In this document: piece by piece, positions 5,350-13,485 of the stretch
Position numbering within the stretch: the first letter of the stretch is position 1
Layout of the letters: every line of letters begins with the position of its first letter
Assembly: GCA_965262315.1 (NCBI GenBank)
Contig: CBDHFJ010000129.1
Coordinates: forward strand, 1 to 13,940
Length of the DNA: 13,940 nt
Direction of reading: 5' to 3'
Source: JBCCFK01 sp965262315
GTDB taxonomy: Bacteria; Actinomycetota; Acidimicrobiia; Acidimicrobiales; UBA8592
Made by a program: the position numbers and the translations under genes
Notes under the pieces: generated by a model
Seen by the model: only the letters and a program-made list of their open reading frames with translations
Databases searched by the model: none
What the model was told of the DNA's origin: nothing

Positions 5350-7640
5350 GCACCCATCAGGCCGACCAACGAACAGGCGATGTCGTCACCCTGATCGCCG
5401 AGCTGTTCTCGGTGTTGCTGACCCTGGCAGCGGTGGCCGGGTTCAGCCGGGTGTTCGACGACGGGACCTGGATGGGACCGCTGCTCAGCGCCACCGTGGT
5501 GGCCCACGTGACAGCCATCGTGGTCCGGCGGCTCGGGCGCGGGCTGCTACTCGCCGGCGCGGTCAGCATCGTCGTCATGACCCTCCAGATCACCTGGACC
5601 CACTACCGGCCCACGCTGCGCTTCGGTCTGCCGACCGGAACCACCCGCGACGCCATCGACGCCGACCTGTCATCGGCCTGGACGCTGTTCAGCGACGTCA
5701 AGGCGCCCACCGAACCCGTCGTGGGCTTCCTGGTCGTGGCCACCATCGCGATCTGGGTCGTCGCGTATCTGGGCGACTGGGCCGCCTTCCGCCTGTGGTC
5801 CCCGCTCGAGGCCCTGCTCCCCAGCTTCGCCGTCGTGGTCTTCATCGCGTTCTTCGGCGACGAGCCCGACCGGTTCCTGTTCGCGGCGTTGTACCTCGGA
5901 GCGGTGATCGGCTTCCAGCTGCTCCACCGCCTGATCCGCCAAACGCACGAGGTCCGCTGGCTCGCCGGCACCCAACTGCCGGGAACGTCGTCACTCATCC
6001 GCACCGGGGCCGCGGTCTCGGTGGTGGTGGTCCTGGGCGCGTTCGTGGCCGGCCCGGCGTTGCCCGGCGCCGAAGACGACCCGATCCTCGACGTCGACCC
6101 CGGCGGCGACGGTCCCGACACCCGCGTCGTCATCAGCCCCATCGTCGACATCCGCGGCCGCCTGGTCCAGCAGGCCGACGTCGAGGCCTTCACTGTTCGC
6201 AGCGAGCGGCCGTCCTACTGGCGCCTCGCCAGCCTCGACAGCTTCAACGGCCAGATCTGGGGCGCCGACAACAAGTACGGCAAGGCGTCCGGCGACCTCG
6301 AGGACGACTTCCCGGTCGACGCACAGACCGACGTCCTCACCCAGGAGTTCACGATCGCCAACATGGGCGCGGTGTGGCTGCCCGCCGCGTACGAACCCCG
6401 CGACCTCGTCGAAGCGTCGGTCGACAACATCAGCTACGAGCCCGTGTCGGGCACGCTGATCGTCGGTCGCAGCCTCGAGAACTCGAACGGGTTGACCTAC
6501 ACCATCGAGTCCGCGACCCCGACGTTCGACCCCGCGGCCCTGGAGGTCGCGCCCGCCGCATACCCGGCGGAGATCCTCGAGCGCTACCTCCAGCTCCCGA
6601 GTGACTTCTCGCCCCGCGCCCAAGAGCTCGCCCGGGAGATCGTCGCCACGGCCGGTGCCGCCAACGACTACGACGAGGCCCTGGCGCTCCAGGCCTTCTT
6701 CCGCGACAACTTCGACTACGACCTCGAGGTCGGTGCCGGCCACTCGTCCGCCCGTATCGACCAGTTCCTCGACTCCCAGGTCGGCTATTGCGAACAGTTC
6801 GCCGGCGCGTTCGCCTCGATGGCGCGGTCGCTCGGCATCCCCGCCCGGGTCGCGGTCGGATTCACCTGGGGCGACCAGGACCCCGAGGATCCGAACCTCT
6901 ACCGGGTCCGCGGCGAGCACGCACATGCCTGGCCCGAGGTCTACATCCCGGGGAGCGGCTGGGTCCCCTTCGAGCCCACGCCGACCCGTGGCATGCCCAA
7001 CGCCCAGGCCTGGAACCCCGAGGTCCAGCCCGAACAGGCAGCCGGTGTCGCCACCGAGAGCGTCCTCCCCACGCCGACCCCCGACCCGGAGTTCGATACA
7101 CCCTTCGAGATCCCGACCCCCGAGGAGTTCGATCCGGGGATCTTCGGCGAGACGGCGGGCGACGGCAGCGCCCCCGCCGACGACGGCGCCGGTGTTCCCC
7201 GCTGGCTGGCCCTGACCGCGCTCGCGCTGGTGAGCACCGGGCTCGCGGCCGCGGTGTACGCCGCGCTGGTCATCGGGTTCAAGCGTCGCCGGGTGAGCCG
7301 GCGCTTCGCGACGGCGTCGTCCAACAGCGATCGGGTCGATGCCGTCTGGCAGGAGACCGTCGAAAGCCTCCGGCCGTTGGGCCTGACGCCCGAGCCCACC
7401 GAGACCAGCCAGGAGTTCTCGCGTCGTGCCGGTGTCGAGAACGCACCGGCACGCCAGCCGCTGGCGCGCCTCGGGGCCCTGTCGGTCGAGGCGTCCTACG
7501 GGCCCGGTGACATGCCCGATGCTGCCGTCGACGAGGCGGCCGATCGTCGCGACGAGGTCATCGAGGCGGTCAACTCGCTCACCACCACCAGCGAGCGCCT
7601 CAGAGACGCACTGGATCCCAGGCCACTCGCCAAGCGCTGA
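5346..7640 (+). CDS. TgpA-like transmembrane transglutaminase
   Basis: A 764-aa membrane protein. About seven helices lie in the first ~240 residues, then an extracytoplasmic region with the transglutaminase-like core, a low-complexity P/T/D/E linker, one helix near 620-645 starting WLALTALALVS, and a cytoplasmic tail of the DUF4129 type. The core has cysteine C482 in VGYCEQFAGAFASMARSLG, histidine H527 in EHAHAWPEVY and, in the acidic position, E543 in GWVPFEPTP. The 45 and 16 residue intervals resemble Pseudomonas TgpA (C, H, D). Glutamate instead of aspartate appears common in actinobacterial members, so activity is plausible but not assured. A role in the envelope is inferred. The start overlaps the DUF58 stop (ATGA), so it is coupled in the moxR-DUF58 operon. 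Confidence 0.92.
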   Translation: MSTHQADQRTGDVVTLIAELFSVLLTLAAVAGFSRVFDDGTWMGPLLSATVVAHVTAIVVRRLGRGLLLAGAVSIVVMTLQITWTHYRPTLRFGLPTGTTRDAIDADLSSAWTLFSDVKAPTEPVVGFLVVATIAIWVVAYLGDWAAFRLWSPLEALLPSFAVVVFIAFFGDEPDRFLFAALYLGAVIGFQLLHRLIRQTHEVRWLAGTQLPGTSSLIRTGAAVSVVVVLGAFVAGPALPGAEDDPILDVDPGGDGPDTRVVISPIVDIRGRLVQQADVEAFTVRSERPSYWRLASLDSFNGQIWGADNKYGKASGDLEDDFPVDAQTDVLTQEFTIANMGAVWLPAAYEPRDLVEASVDNISYEPVSGTLIVGRSLENSNGLTYTIESATPTFDPAALEVAPAAYPAEILERYLQLPSDFSPRAQELAREIVATAGAANDYDEALALQAFFRDNFDYDLEVGAGHSSARIDQFLDSQVGYCEQFAGAFASMARSLGIPARVAVGFTWGDQDPEDPNLYRVRGEHAHAWPEVYIPGSGWVPFEPTPTRGMPNAQAWNPEVQPEQAAGVATESVLPTPTPDPEFDTPFEIPTPEEFDPGIFGETAGDGSAPADDGAGVPRWLALTALALVSTGLAAAVYAALVIGFKRRRVSRRFATASSNSDRVDAVWQETVESLRPLGLTPEPTETSQEFSRRAGVENAPARQPLARLGALSVEASYGPGDMPDAAVDEAADRRDEVIEAVNSLTTTSERLRDALDPRPLAKR

Positions 7641-7658
7641 CGTTTCTGCACTGCGTTT

Positions 7659-7685
7659 CTCGCGCTGCGCACTGCACAGCGCGAG
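7659..7685. terminator. hairpin between convergent genes, possible bidirectional terminator
   Basis: A perfect 9-bp stem (CTCGCGCTG with CAGCGCGAG) with a nine-base loop sits 18 bases past the transglutaminase stop and 9 bases past the DUF3040 stop. It lies between convergent operons where a shared terminator is expected. Neither side has a clear U-run, as is common in high-GC actinobacteria, so its efficiency is uncertain. Confidence 0.55.
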
Positions 7686-7694
7686 GCGGCGAGA

Positions 7695-8108
7695 TCAGTT
7701 GGCCGAGGGATCCTCGTCGTCGTCCTGGCGACGGAGTCGATCCCGAAGGCCACCCTGGCTGGTGCCCTCGGCGCCTCCCACGATGGTGCGGAGGCCACCA
7801 CCACCACGCATCGACTGCGACAGCTGCTGGAGCCCGGCGCGGCCGAGCCGGCGGGCGTTCTGCTCGAAGTACAAGGCTGCCGCCAACATGATGGCGAAGC
7901 CCACGAACGCCAGCCAGAAGCTGGTGGTCAGGGTGAAGATCATCACCGCGAGACCGACCAGGAACCCCAGGATCGCCCATCGCAGATTTCGCGATGCATG
8001 CGAGTAGACCGTGGTGGACCCGACCTCGCGAGCGAGCGCAGGATCGCTCTCGTAGAGCTGCTGCTCGATTTCGCTGAGGATGCGCTGTTCGTCCTCTGAG
8101 AGTGGCAC
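7695..8108 (-). CDS. DUF3040 domain-containing membrane protein
   Basis: A 137-aa protein with the DUF3040 opening PLSEDEQRILSEIEQQLYESDPALA, two membrane helices (about 42-60 and 64-81) and a charged glycine-rich cytoplasmic tail ending in DDDEDPSAN. The family is confined to actinobacteria, often lies near mraZ and division genes, and has no established function. I use GTG 8108, giving MPLSEDEQ as in the family; the longer frame to 8228 reaches into dinB. No strong ribosome-binding site is seen. It follows dinB by 85 bases, so it may be co-transcribed or use its own promoter in the gap, where I found only weak -35-like TTGTTG/TTGAAG sequences. Confidence 0.9.
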   Translation of the reverse strand: MPLSEDEQRILSEIEQQLYESDPALAREVGSTTVYSHASRNLRWAILGFLVGLAVMIFTLTTSFWLAFVGFAIMLAAALYFEQNARRLGRAGLQQLSQSMRGGGGLRTIVGGAEGTSQGGLRDRLRRQDDDEDPSAN

Positions 8109-8193
8109 ACCACCATCTTCGCACAGCCAGACCCCTTCAACAACGCGCTCCGAGGTCCACATCCAAAGTTTTTTCCTGCGGGTCCGGACGCCG

Positions 8194-9462
8194 TCAGGGG
8201 CGATCTCCGGGCCCCCATTGCTGGTCACCGGACCGTTTCACCCGGAGTTCGCCGTCCCGGATGGCGCTGGCCGGACCGATCACACCATCGCCGAAGCGGT
8301 CCCGGATGGCGTCGATCGCGTCCTCGGCATCACGCCACTCCGGCTCGCCGGCGGCCAGATCCTCGAAGCTCAGCTGCTCGCCGTCGGTGCTTCGGGCGAT
8401 GCCCGTCACCCCCACCCCGAGGAGCCGTACCCCCGGCGTGGGGTCGATCGCAGCCAGGAGGCGCTTGGCCTCCCGGGCGATGGTGGTCCCGCTGTCGGTC
8501 GGGCTGTCGAGGGTCGCCGCCCGGGTGATGGTCTGGAAGTCGCCGAAGCGGACCTTGATCGTCACCGTGCGGCCGCGCCGGGCGGCGTTGCGCAGGCGCG
8601 TCCCGACCGCGTCGGCCATTCGAACAGCCTCGACCTCCAGGCGCCGCGGCTCGAACAGATCGACCGCGAAGGTCTCCTCGTGGCTGATCGACTTCGCCTC
8701 CTGGTGCGGCTCGACACGTCGGGCGTCGATGCCGCGCGCCAACTCGTACAGGTGAGCCCCCTGGGCCTTGCCCAGCGACGAGGTCAGCGTCTCGACCGGG
8801 AGTGTTCGGAGCTCGGCGACGGTGGCGACGCCGAGACGATCCAACCGGGCGGCGGTGGCCGGCCCCACCCCCCAGATCGCACGGATCGGGAGTGCGTCGA
8901 GGAAGTCCTGGACCTCGTCGGCATCGATCACCCGGACCCCGGGGCCCAACACCGGACCCTTGGCGCTCGGCTCGGGCTTGGCTTCCTCGGTGGCCAGCTT
9001 CGCCAGGAACTTGTTGGGTGCGACACCGACGGAGCACGTGAGGCGCTCCTGCTCCCACACCAGACGGCGGATCGACCGAGCGATCACGACGGGCTCGCCG
9101 TGGAGGCGTCGGGATCCGGCGACGTCGAGGAAGGCCTCGTCCAGCGACAACGGCTCGACCAGCGGAGTGAACGAGCGGAAGATCTCCATGACCCGGCGGC
9201 TCACCTGGCCGTAGTGCGCGTGGTCGCCGGGCAGGAAGACCGCGTCGGGGCACAACCGTCGGGCATGCTCGGAGGCCATAGCCGACCGGATCCCGTACAC
9301 CCGGGCCTCGTAGGACGCCGCGGCCACCACTCCGCGCTGGCCGTCGCCGCCGACGACCACCGGCTTGCCCCTGAGCTCGGGACGACGGACCAGCTCGACG
9401 GACGCGTAGAACGCGTCCATGTCGACGTGGAGAATCGTCGATGGCCCATGTCCGCCGGTCAT
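8194..9462 (-). CDS. dinB: DNA polymerase IV (DinB), Y-family translesion polymerase
   Basis: A 422-aa Y-family polymerase that extends past damaged template bases without proofreading. Motifs: LHVDMDAFYASVE with metal ligand D14 and the F18-Y19 steric-gate region, then PLSLDEAFLDV with D108 and E109. The helix-hairpin-helix thumb (IWGVGPATAARLDRLG) and little-finger domain follow. EQLSFED near residue 370 resembles a sliding-clamp binding motif (QLSF), then a C-terminal block AIDAIRDRFGDGVIGPAS that I recall from actinobacterial DinB. The start is ATG 9462, six bases after the NUDIX stop, with only a weak GAGCAG upstream; coupling is likely. I see no LexA-type box next to it. Identity is firm; the exact start is fairly sure. 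Confidence 0.96.
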   Translation of the reverse strand: MTGGHGPSTILHVDMDAFYASVELVRRPELRGKPVVVGGDGQRGVVAAASYEARVYGIRSAMASEHARRLCPDAVFLPGDHAHYGQVSRRVMEIFRSFTPLVEPLSLDEAFLDVAGSRRLHGEPVVIARSIRRLVWEQERLTCSVGVAPNKFLAKLATEEAKPEPSAKGPVLGPGVRVIDADEVQDFLDALPIRAIWGVGPATAARLDRLGVATVAELRTLPVETLTSSLGKAQGAHLYELARGIDARRVEPHQEAKSISHEETFAVDLFEPRRLEVEAVRMADAVGTRLRNAARRGRTVTIKVRFGDFQTITRAATLDSPTDSGTTIAREAKRLLAAIDPTPGVRLLGVGVTGIARSTDGEQLSFEDLAAGEPEWRDAEDAIDAIRDRFGDGVIGPASAIRDGELRVKRSGDQQWGPGDRP

Positions 9463-9468
9463 GGCTGC

Positions 9469-9951
9469 TCAGCGGCGCTCGACGGTGAAGCCTCCGGCCA
9501 GGTCCCCGCGCACCACGTACCGGAATGGGTCGGCAGTCACGCCGTCGGTCAGCCAACTGGTGAACGGCTCGGCCACCCAGCGTGGGGCGTGCACCATCCG
9601 AGCGTGCGCCTCCGCGGCCTCGACGAAGCCCGCATCGACCACGATGCCGTCCGGGTCGTCGACCACGAGGTCGCCCGTCCAGCCGGCGGCCACGTGGGCC
9701 TCGACCCGCAGGTACATCTCCCGCTCGACGAAGTCGACCTCCACCTCGTAGGCGCGGTGATCCCACGCGGCGACGGTGAGGCCGGTCTCCTCGTGGACCT
9801 CGCGGGTCAGGCCCTCGAGCAGGGTCTCGCCCTCGTCGATGACGCCGCCCGGGGTACTCCAGTCGAGCGATCCGTTCCGACGTTCGTTCTGGACGAGCAA
9901 CACCCCGTCGGGGCCCTGCAACAACCCGCCGGCAACCAGCCAGTCACGCAT
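9469..9951 (-). CDS. NUDIX hydrolase
   Basis: A 160-aa NUDIX enzyme, expected to hydrolyse a nucleoside diphosphate linked to another moiety. The NUDIX box GX5EX7REUXEEXGU is complete, from G36 through E42 and R50-E51 to E54-E55-x-G57. The N-terminus (WLVAGGLLQGPDGVLLVQNERR) fits the usual first strands, and a ~75-residue C-terminal part without known motifs completes the fold. The substrate cannot be read from sequence; the position just ahead of dinB makes a damaged nucleotide one guess. ATG 9951 has no ribosome-binding site, but CATACT (9958-9963) ends six bases upstream, as expected for a leaderless transcript. A longer open frame to 10752 overlaps other genes and is non-coding. Confidence 0.92.
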   Translation of the reverse strand: MRDWLVAGGLLQGPDGVLLVQNERRNGSLDWSTPGGVIDEGETLLEGLTREVHEETGLTVAAWDHRAYEVEVDFVEREMYLRVEAHVAAGWTGDLVVDDPDGIVVDAGFVEAAEAHARMVHAPRWVAEPFTSWLTDGVTADPFRYVVRGDLAGGFTVERR

Positions 9952-9957
9952 GCGGAC

Positions 9958-10017
9958 AGTATGGCGCACCGGCCGCTGCGTACGGCTGGCCGCGGGGCGG
10001 CGACGGCCGCATACGCT
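9958..10017. promoter_or_regulatory. divergent promoter region with two close -10 boxes
   Basis: Between the NUDIX gene and the divergent membrane-protein gene, CATACT (minus strand, 9958-9963) ends six bases before ATG 9951. TACGCT (plus strand, 10012-10017) ends seven bases before ATG 10025. Both starts lack ribosome-binding sites, so leaderless or near-leaderless mRNAs are likely. Clear -35 elements are not visible. Confidence 0.35.
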
Positions 10018-10024
10018 GTGGGCG

Positions 10025-10471
10025 ATGCAGGACCCGGAAACCGACGCGGACACGCCGGAGCCGTCCCCCGACGAGACCGACATCGTGGACGATGCCGACG
10101 GGCACGAGCCGTCCTCGAACGAGATCGAGATCGCGAACGAAGCCGGCGAGATCGAGCGCATCGATCCCGAGGGGCTGCCGTTGACGCGGCTCGCCGCGGC
10201 TGCGCCGTCGGCCCCGGCGCGGGGGCTCGCCTTCGGCTCGATCGTGGTGGGCGGCGTGTGCGGCGGCCTGATCGGCTTCGCCTTCACCGACCTCCAGTGC
10301 GACGACGGGTGTACGGCATGGGCGGGCGTGTCCGGGATCATCGGGGCCATCGTCGGCGCTGTCGGCGTGGCCATCGTTGCGGTCCTGGTCCTGCGAGCCA
10401 TGGATGAATGGGAATCCGTCAAGGACGAACACCCCGAGAACCACCCGGCCCGACGGCGCCCGAATCGATGA
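10025..10471 (+). CDS. hypothetical membrane protein with acidic N-terminus
   Basis: A 148-aa protein I do not recognise. The first ~55 residues are strongly acidic and probably disordered (many D, E and P). Then come two helices of glycine/valine-rich type (about 67-87 and 95-123) joined by a short loop with two cysteines (LQCDDGC), which could form a disulfide if the loop faces outward. A charged tail ends in ARRRPNR. ATG 10025 has no clear ribosome-binding site and lies seven bases after a TACGCT box. The upstream open frame (to 9776) is antisense to the NUDIX gene and non-coding. Its stop overlaps the ATG of the phosphatase gene as ATGA, suggesting an operon. Function unknown. Confidence 0.75.
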   Translation: MQDPETDADTPEPSPDETDIVDDADGHEPSSNEIEIANEAGEIERIDPEGLPLTRLAAAAPSAPARGLAFGSIVVGGVCGGLIGFAFTDLQCDDGCTAWAGVSGIIGAIVGAVGVAIVAVLVLRAMDEWESVKDEHPENHPARRRPNR

Positions 10472-11251
10472 GCGGCCGCCCCTCCCCCCATCGAGCTCCG
10501 GGATCTCGCCGCGCGCATCGCCGACGACATCTCGGCCTTCCTCCGAGCGGAGGTCGAGGTCGGCCACGATGCCGAGACGAAGTCGTCCGGCACCGACTTC
10601 GTGACCGCCATCGACCGGGAGTCCGAGGAGCGCATCGTGGCGGCGATCACCGCCGTGCGCCCGCACGACGCCTTCATGGGCGAGGAGGGCACCGACCGGC
10701 CCGGGACCAGCGGTGTCCGCTGGATCATCGACCCGATCGACGGCACCACCAACTTCGTCCACGCGCATCCCGGCTTCTGCGTCTCGATCGCGGCCGAGGT
10801 CGATGGCGTGGTGGTCGCCGGAGCCGTGGCCGACCCCGTGCACGATCAGCGGTTCGACGCCGCCCTGGGTCATGGCGCTCGGTGCAACGGCGAGCCCATC
10901 GAGGTCAGCGGTCTGACCGACCTCTCCAAGGCCCTGGTGGCCACCGGGTTCAGCTACGACCCGGAACGTCGACGTCGCCAGGCGACCGCGCTGGCCACCA
11001 TCCTGCCCGCCATCGCCGACATCCGACGGATGGGGTCGGCGGCCACGGACCTGTGCGGGGTGGCCATCGGCCGCGTCGACGCCAGCTACGAGGCGGGGCT
11101 CAACCCGTGGGACCTCGCGGCCGGTGCCCTGATCGCGTCCGAAGCCGGCGCGGTCGTGCGCCTGCCCGACGGTGATGGCCTCACCATCGCCGCCGCGCCG
11201 GGGATCGCGTCCGAGTTGCTCGCGCTGATCGACGCCGCCGACCCGACCTGA
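10468..11251 (+). CDS. inositol monophosphatase family protein with apparent +1 frameshift at the start
   Basis: A metal-dependent phosphatase of the IMPase/FIG/CysQ superfamily. Visible: N-terminal KSSGTDFVTAIDRESEERIV, EEG (metal ligand) near 10681, DPIDGTTNFVH at 10733-10765, and the C-terminal NPWDLAAGALIASEAGA. The substrate may be an inositol phosphate, histidinol phosphate or PAP. The conserved frame is open from 10472, yet it has no ATG, GTG or TTG before GTG 10601, which would delete conserved N-terminal residues. ATG 10468, overlapping the previous stop as ATGA, is in another frame. Removing one C from the run at 10484-10489 joins them into MSGRPSPIELRDLAARIADD, a convincing start. 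So there is an extra base (error or mutation), or less likely programmed frameshifting. As read, only 10601-11251 is intact. Confidence 0.85.
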
Positions 11252-11306
11252 TCGCACCGTTCGCGTCGTCCCGCGGCCCTGTGCGTGCTGTCTGGCCGAG
11301 TTGGGT

Positions 11307-11312
11307 TACCGT
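11307..11312 (+). promoter_or_regulatory. possible -10 box for the mtrAB operon
   Basis: TACCGT keeps the conserved TA...T positions and lies 73 bases before the regulator's GTG in a 134-base gap. No good -35 is found 16-18 bases upstream, so the call is weak. The sequence overlaps GGTTACC, which resembles a half-site for MtrA-type regulators. Confidence 0.25.
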
Positions 11313-11385
11313 TGGGCCCACCACGGCGGCGGCCAATTCGACGGCGTCCCCCGTCTGACCCCGCCCGATCAGCAGAGAGGACGAC

Positions 11386-12066
11386 GTGGGTACCCAGATC
11401 CTGACGGTCGAAGACGACGAGCGAATCCGGACCGCGGTGCGGCTGGCGCTCGAGGACGAGGGCTGGGACGTGGTCGAGGCTCGGAGTGGCGAGGAGGCAC
11501 TGGACCTCTTCAAGCGCACCGAGGCCGACGTGGTGCTGATCGACATCATGCTCCCGGGCATCGACGGCTTCGAGGTGTGCCGCAGCATCCGTCGGAGCTC
11601 CGATGTCCCGGTGGTCATGGTGACCGCCCGTGACGACACCCACGACGTGGTGGCCGGTCTCGAGGCCGGCGCCGACGACTACCTCACCAAGCCGTTCGCT
11701 CCCAAGGAGCTGAGCGCCCGAATCCGGGCCCTGCTCCGTCGGGTGCGATCCACCAGTCCCAGCACCAGTCAGCTCGAGTTCGGCGATCTCCAGATCCTCC
11801 CCGACCAGGGCGTGGTCATGCTGGGCGACGAAGAGGTCCACCTGACCAAGACCGAGTTCCGGCTCCTCGTGGAGCTGGCATCGAGTCCCGGTCGGGTGTT
11901 CTCCCGCGAGGTCCTGTTGGAGCGTGTCTGGGGCTACGGCTACTTCGGCGACGGTCGTCTCGTGGACGTCCACATCCGCCGGCTCCGGACCAAGATCGAA
12001 CCCGACCCGGCCAAGCCGCGCTACGTGCTCACCGTCCGCGGGCTCGGGTACAAACTCCAGGCTTGA
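11386..12066 (+). CDS. mtrA: MtrA-like response regulator, OmpR/PhoB family
   Basis: A 226-aa DNA-binding response regulator. The receiver domain has the acidic pair D10-D11 (TVEDDERI), phosphoacceptor D53 in LIDIMLPG, T80 and K102 (DDYLTKPFAPKEL). The winged-helix domain occupies about 130-226 with VFSREVLLERVWGYGYFGDGR and TVRGLGYKLQA. Residues around KPFxPKEL and the VWGY...RLVDVHIRRLR segment resemble MtrA of mycobacteria, which links cell-wall metabolism and division. The order regulator, kinase, GerMN lipoprotein matches mtrA-mtrB-lpqB, which is my main reason for the symbol. GTG 11386 is preceded by AGAGAGGA at a good distance. The stop overlaps the kinase start (TTGA). A different OmpR-family name is possible. 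Confidence 0.9.
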   Translation: MGTQILTVEDDERIRTAVRLALEDEGWDVVEARSGEEALDLFKRTEADVVLIDIMLPGIDGFEVCRSIRRSSDVPVVMVTARDDTHDVVAGLEAGADDYLTKPFAPKELSARIRALLRRVRSTSPSTSQLEFGDLQILPDQGVVMLGDEEVHLTKTEFRLLVELASSPGRVFSREVLLERVWGYGYFGDGRLVDVHIRRLRTKIEPDPAKPRYVLTVRGLGYKLQA

Positions 12067-13485
12067 CGGACCAACGGCGGCCCAACCGGCTCCGGCTCCG
12101 GACCCGTCTGACCCTGGCGTTCGGGCTGGGTGCCTTCCTGCTGTCGACACTCTTGTCGACGGTCACCTATGGCCTGACCCGCAACAACCTGCTCGAGCGC
12201 CGGGAGACCGTGGCCGCCGAGACGGCCCTGTCCAACGCCGAGCGCATCGCCCCGCTGATCGCCGAGGACACCGACGAGGACGGCGTACGCAGTCTGCTGA
12301 CCGCCCGCGCCACCATCGCCGATGCCACGGCCGTGCTGCGGATCCGGTCCGACGCCGGACTCGACTGGATCTCGGCGAACCCCAACGCGTTCTCCGTGCG
12401 CGACCTCAACACTCCGCTCCGGTCCAGGTTGGCAGGCGACGACACCGAGCCGTTCGTGATGCGCTATCTCGTGGGCGGCGAACCCACCCTGGTCACCATG
12501 GTGCCGATCGGCGTCCGCGACGGTGTCTACGCCGAGGCGGTGCCGCTCACCGACATCGAGGACACGCTGCAGTCGATCGGCCTGGCGCTGCTGGGCGCCG
12601 GTCTGGTCACCACCCTGTCGGGTGTGGCCATCGGCGTCTACGCGGCACGCCGAGTGCTCTCACCGCTCGAGGACGTGTCCCGGATCGCCGAGGCGTTGGC
12701 CCGAGGCGACCTCAGCGCCCGCCTCGACGTCGGCGGCGACGCCGACCTCACCGCTCTGGCAGCGTCGTTCAACGAGATGGCCGGCAACCTCGAGGAGCGG
12801 ATCGAGCGCGACGCCAGATTCGCGTCCGACGTGAGCCATGAGCTCCGATCCCCGCTCATGACCATCATGGCCAGCGCCGAGGTTCTCGGCGGGCGCCGCG
12901 ACGAGCTCAGCGAACGCTCCGTGACCGCACTCGACCTGCTGCAGTCCGACCTCGAGCGGTTTCGCCAACTCGTCGAGGATCTGCTCGAGATCTCCCGCTA
13001 CGACACCAGCGGCGGTCAGATCGAGCCGGACTACTTCGGCATCGCCGAGTTCGTGCGCCGCGCCGCCGCCGAGGCCGGCTATCCCCTGGTGCCGGTCAGC
13101 CACGCCGAGGAGATCAACGAGACGGTGGTGTCCGCGGACAAGCGTCGCATGGGGCGGGTCATCACCAACCTGTTGCAGAACGCCTCCAACTACGGTGGCG
13201 GCGCCACCGGGATCGAGCTGCGGCAAGTACGACGACGTGATCGAGATCGCGGTCGAGGACAGCGGCCCCGGTGTTCCGGTGGACGAGCGGCAGCTGATCT
13301 TCGGGCGGTTTGCTCGAGGCTCCGAGGGCGGCCGTCGCGGCGCCGGTACCGGGACCGGGCTGGGGCTGGCGCTGGTGGCCGAACACGTTCGACTGCACGG
13401 TGGGCGGGTCCGGGTGGACGACCGTCCCGACGGGTTGCCCGGCGCCCGGTTCGTGGTGGAGTTGCCGGTGGTGGTGCCCACATGA
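12063..13485 (+). CDS. mtrB: MtrB-like sensor histidine kinase with apparent +1 frameshift in the ATPase domain
   Basis: Membrane sensor kinase, about 473 aa if restored. Order: first helix near 17-39, an extracytoplasmic sensor region of ~130 residues, a second helix near 171-195, HAMP, then HisKA with H259 in ASDVSHELRSPLMT. In the HATPase domain, the N box NLLQNASNYGGG is in the first frame. VEDSGPGVP, IFGRFARG and GTGTGLGLALVAEH are in the next frame. The change is needed near 13221-13224: after ...GIEL the second frame resumes as GKYDDVIEIAVED. Without it the protein would lose its ATP-binding core and run on to the window end. Sequence error is likeliest. TTG 12063 overlaps the regulator's stop. 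It should phosphorylate the regulator encoded just upstream; the signal sensed is unknown. Confidence 0.87.

Noticed and set aside
5991..6926. A 311-codon minus-strand open frame opposite the transglutaminase
   Set aside because: Valine/glycine/aspartate-rich shadow of the true gene, without start signals or domain.
3197..7640. moxR-DUF58-transglutaminase as a possible new defence or toxin system
   Set aside because: The trio is a widespread chromosomal arrangement known in many bacteria, and neither mobile genes nor effector domains are nearby.
7641..7677. Repeated GTTTCT and GCACTGC words near the convergent hairpin
   Set aside because: Only two irregular copies each; not a repeat array or CRISPR.
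8080..10407. A 775-codon plus-strand open frame opposite DUF3040, dinB and NUDIX
   Set aside because: Antisense shadow: no recognisable domain, and it spans three well-supported minus-strand genes and two intergenic gaps.
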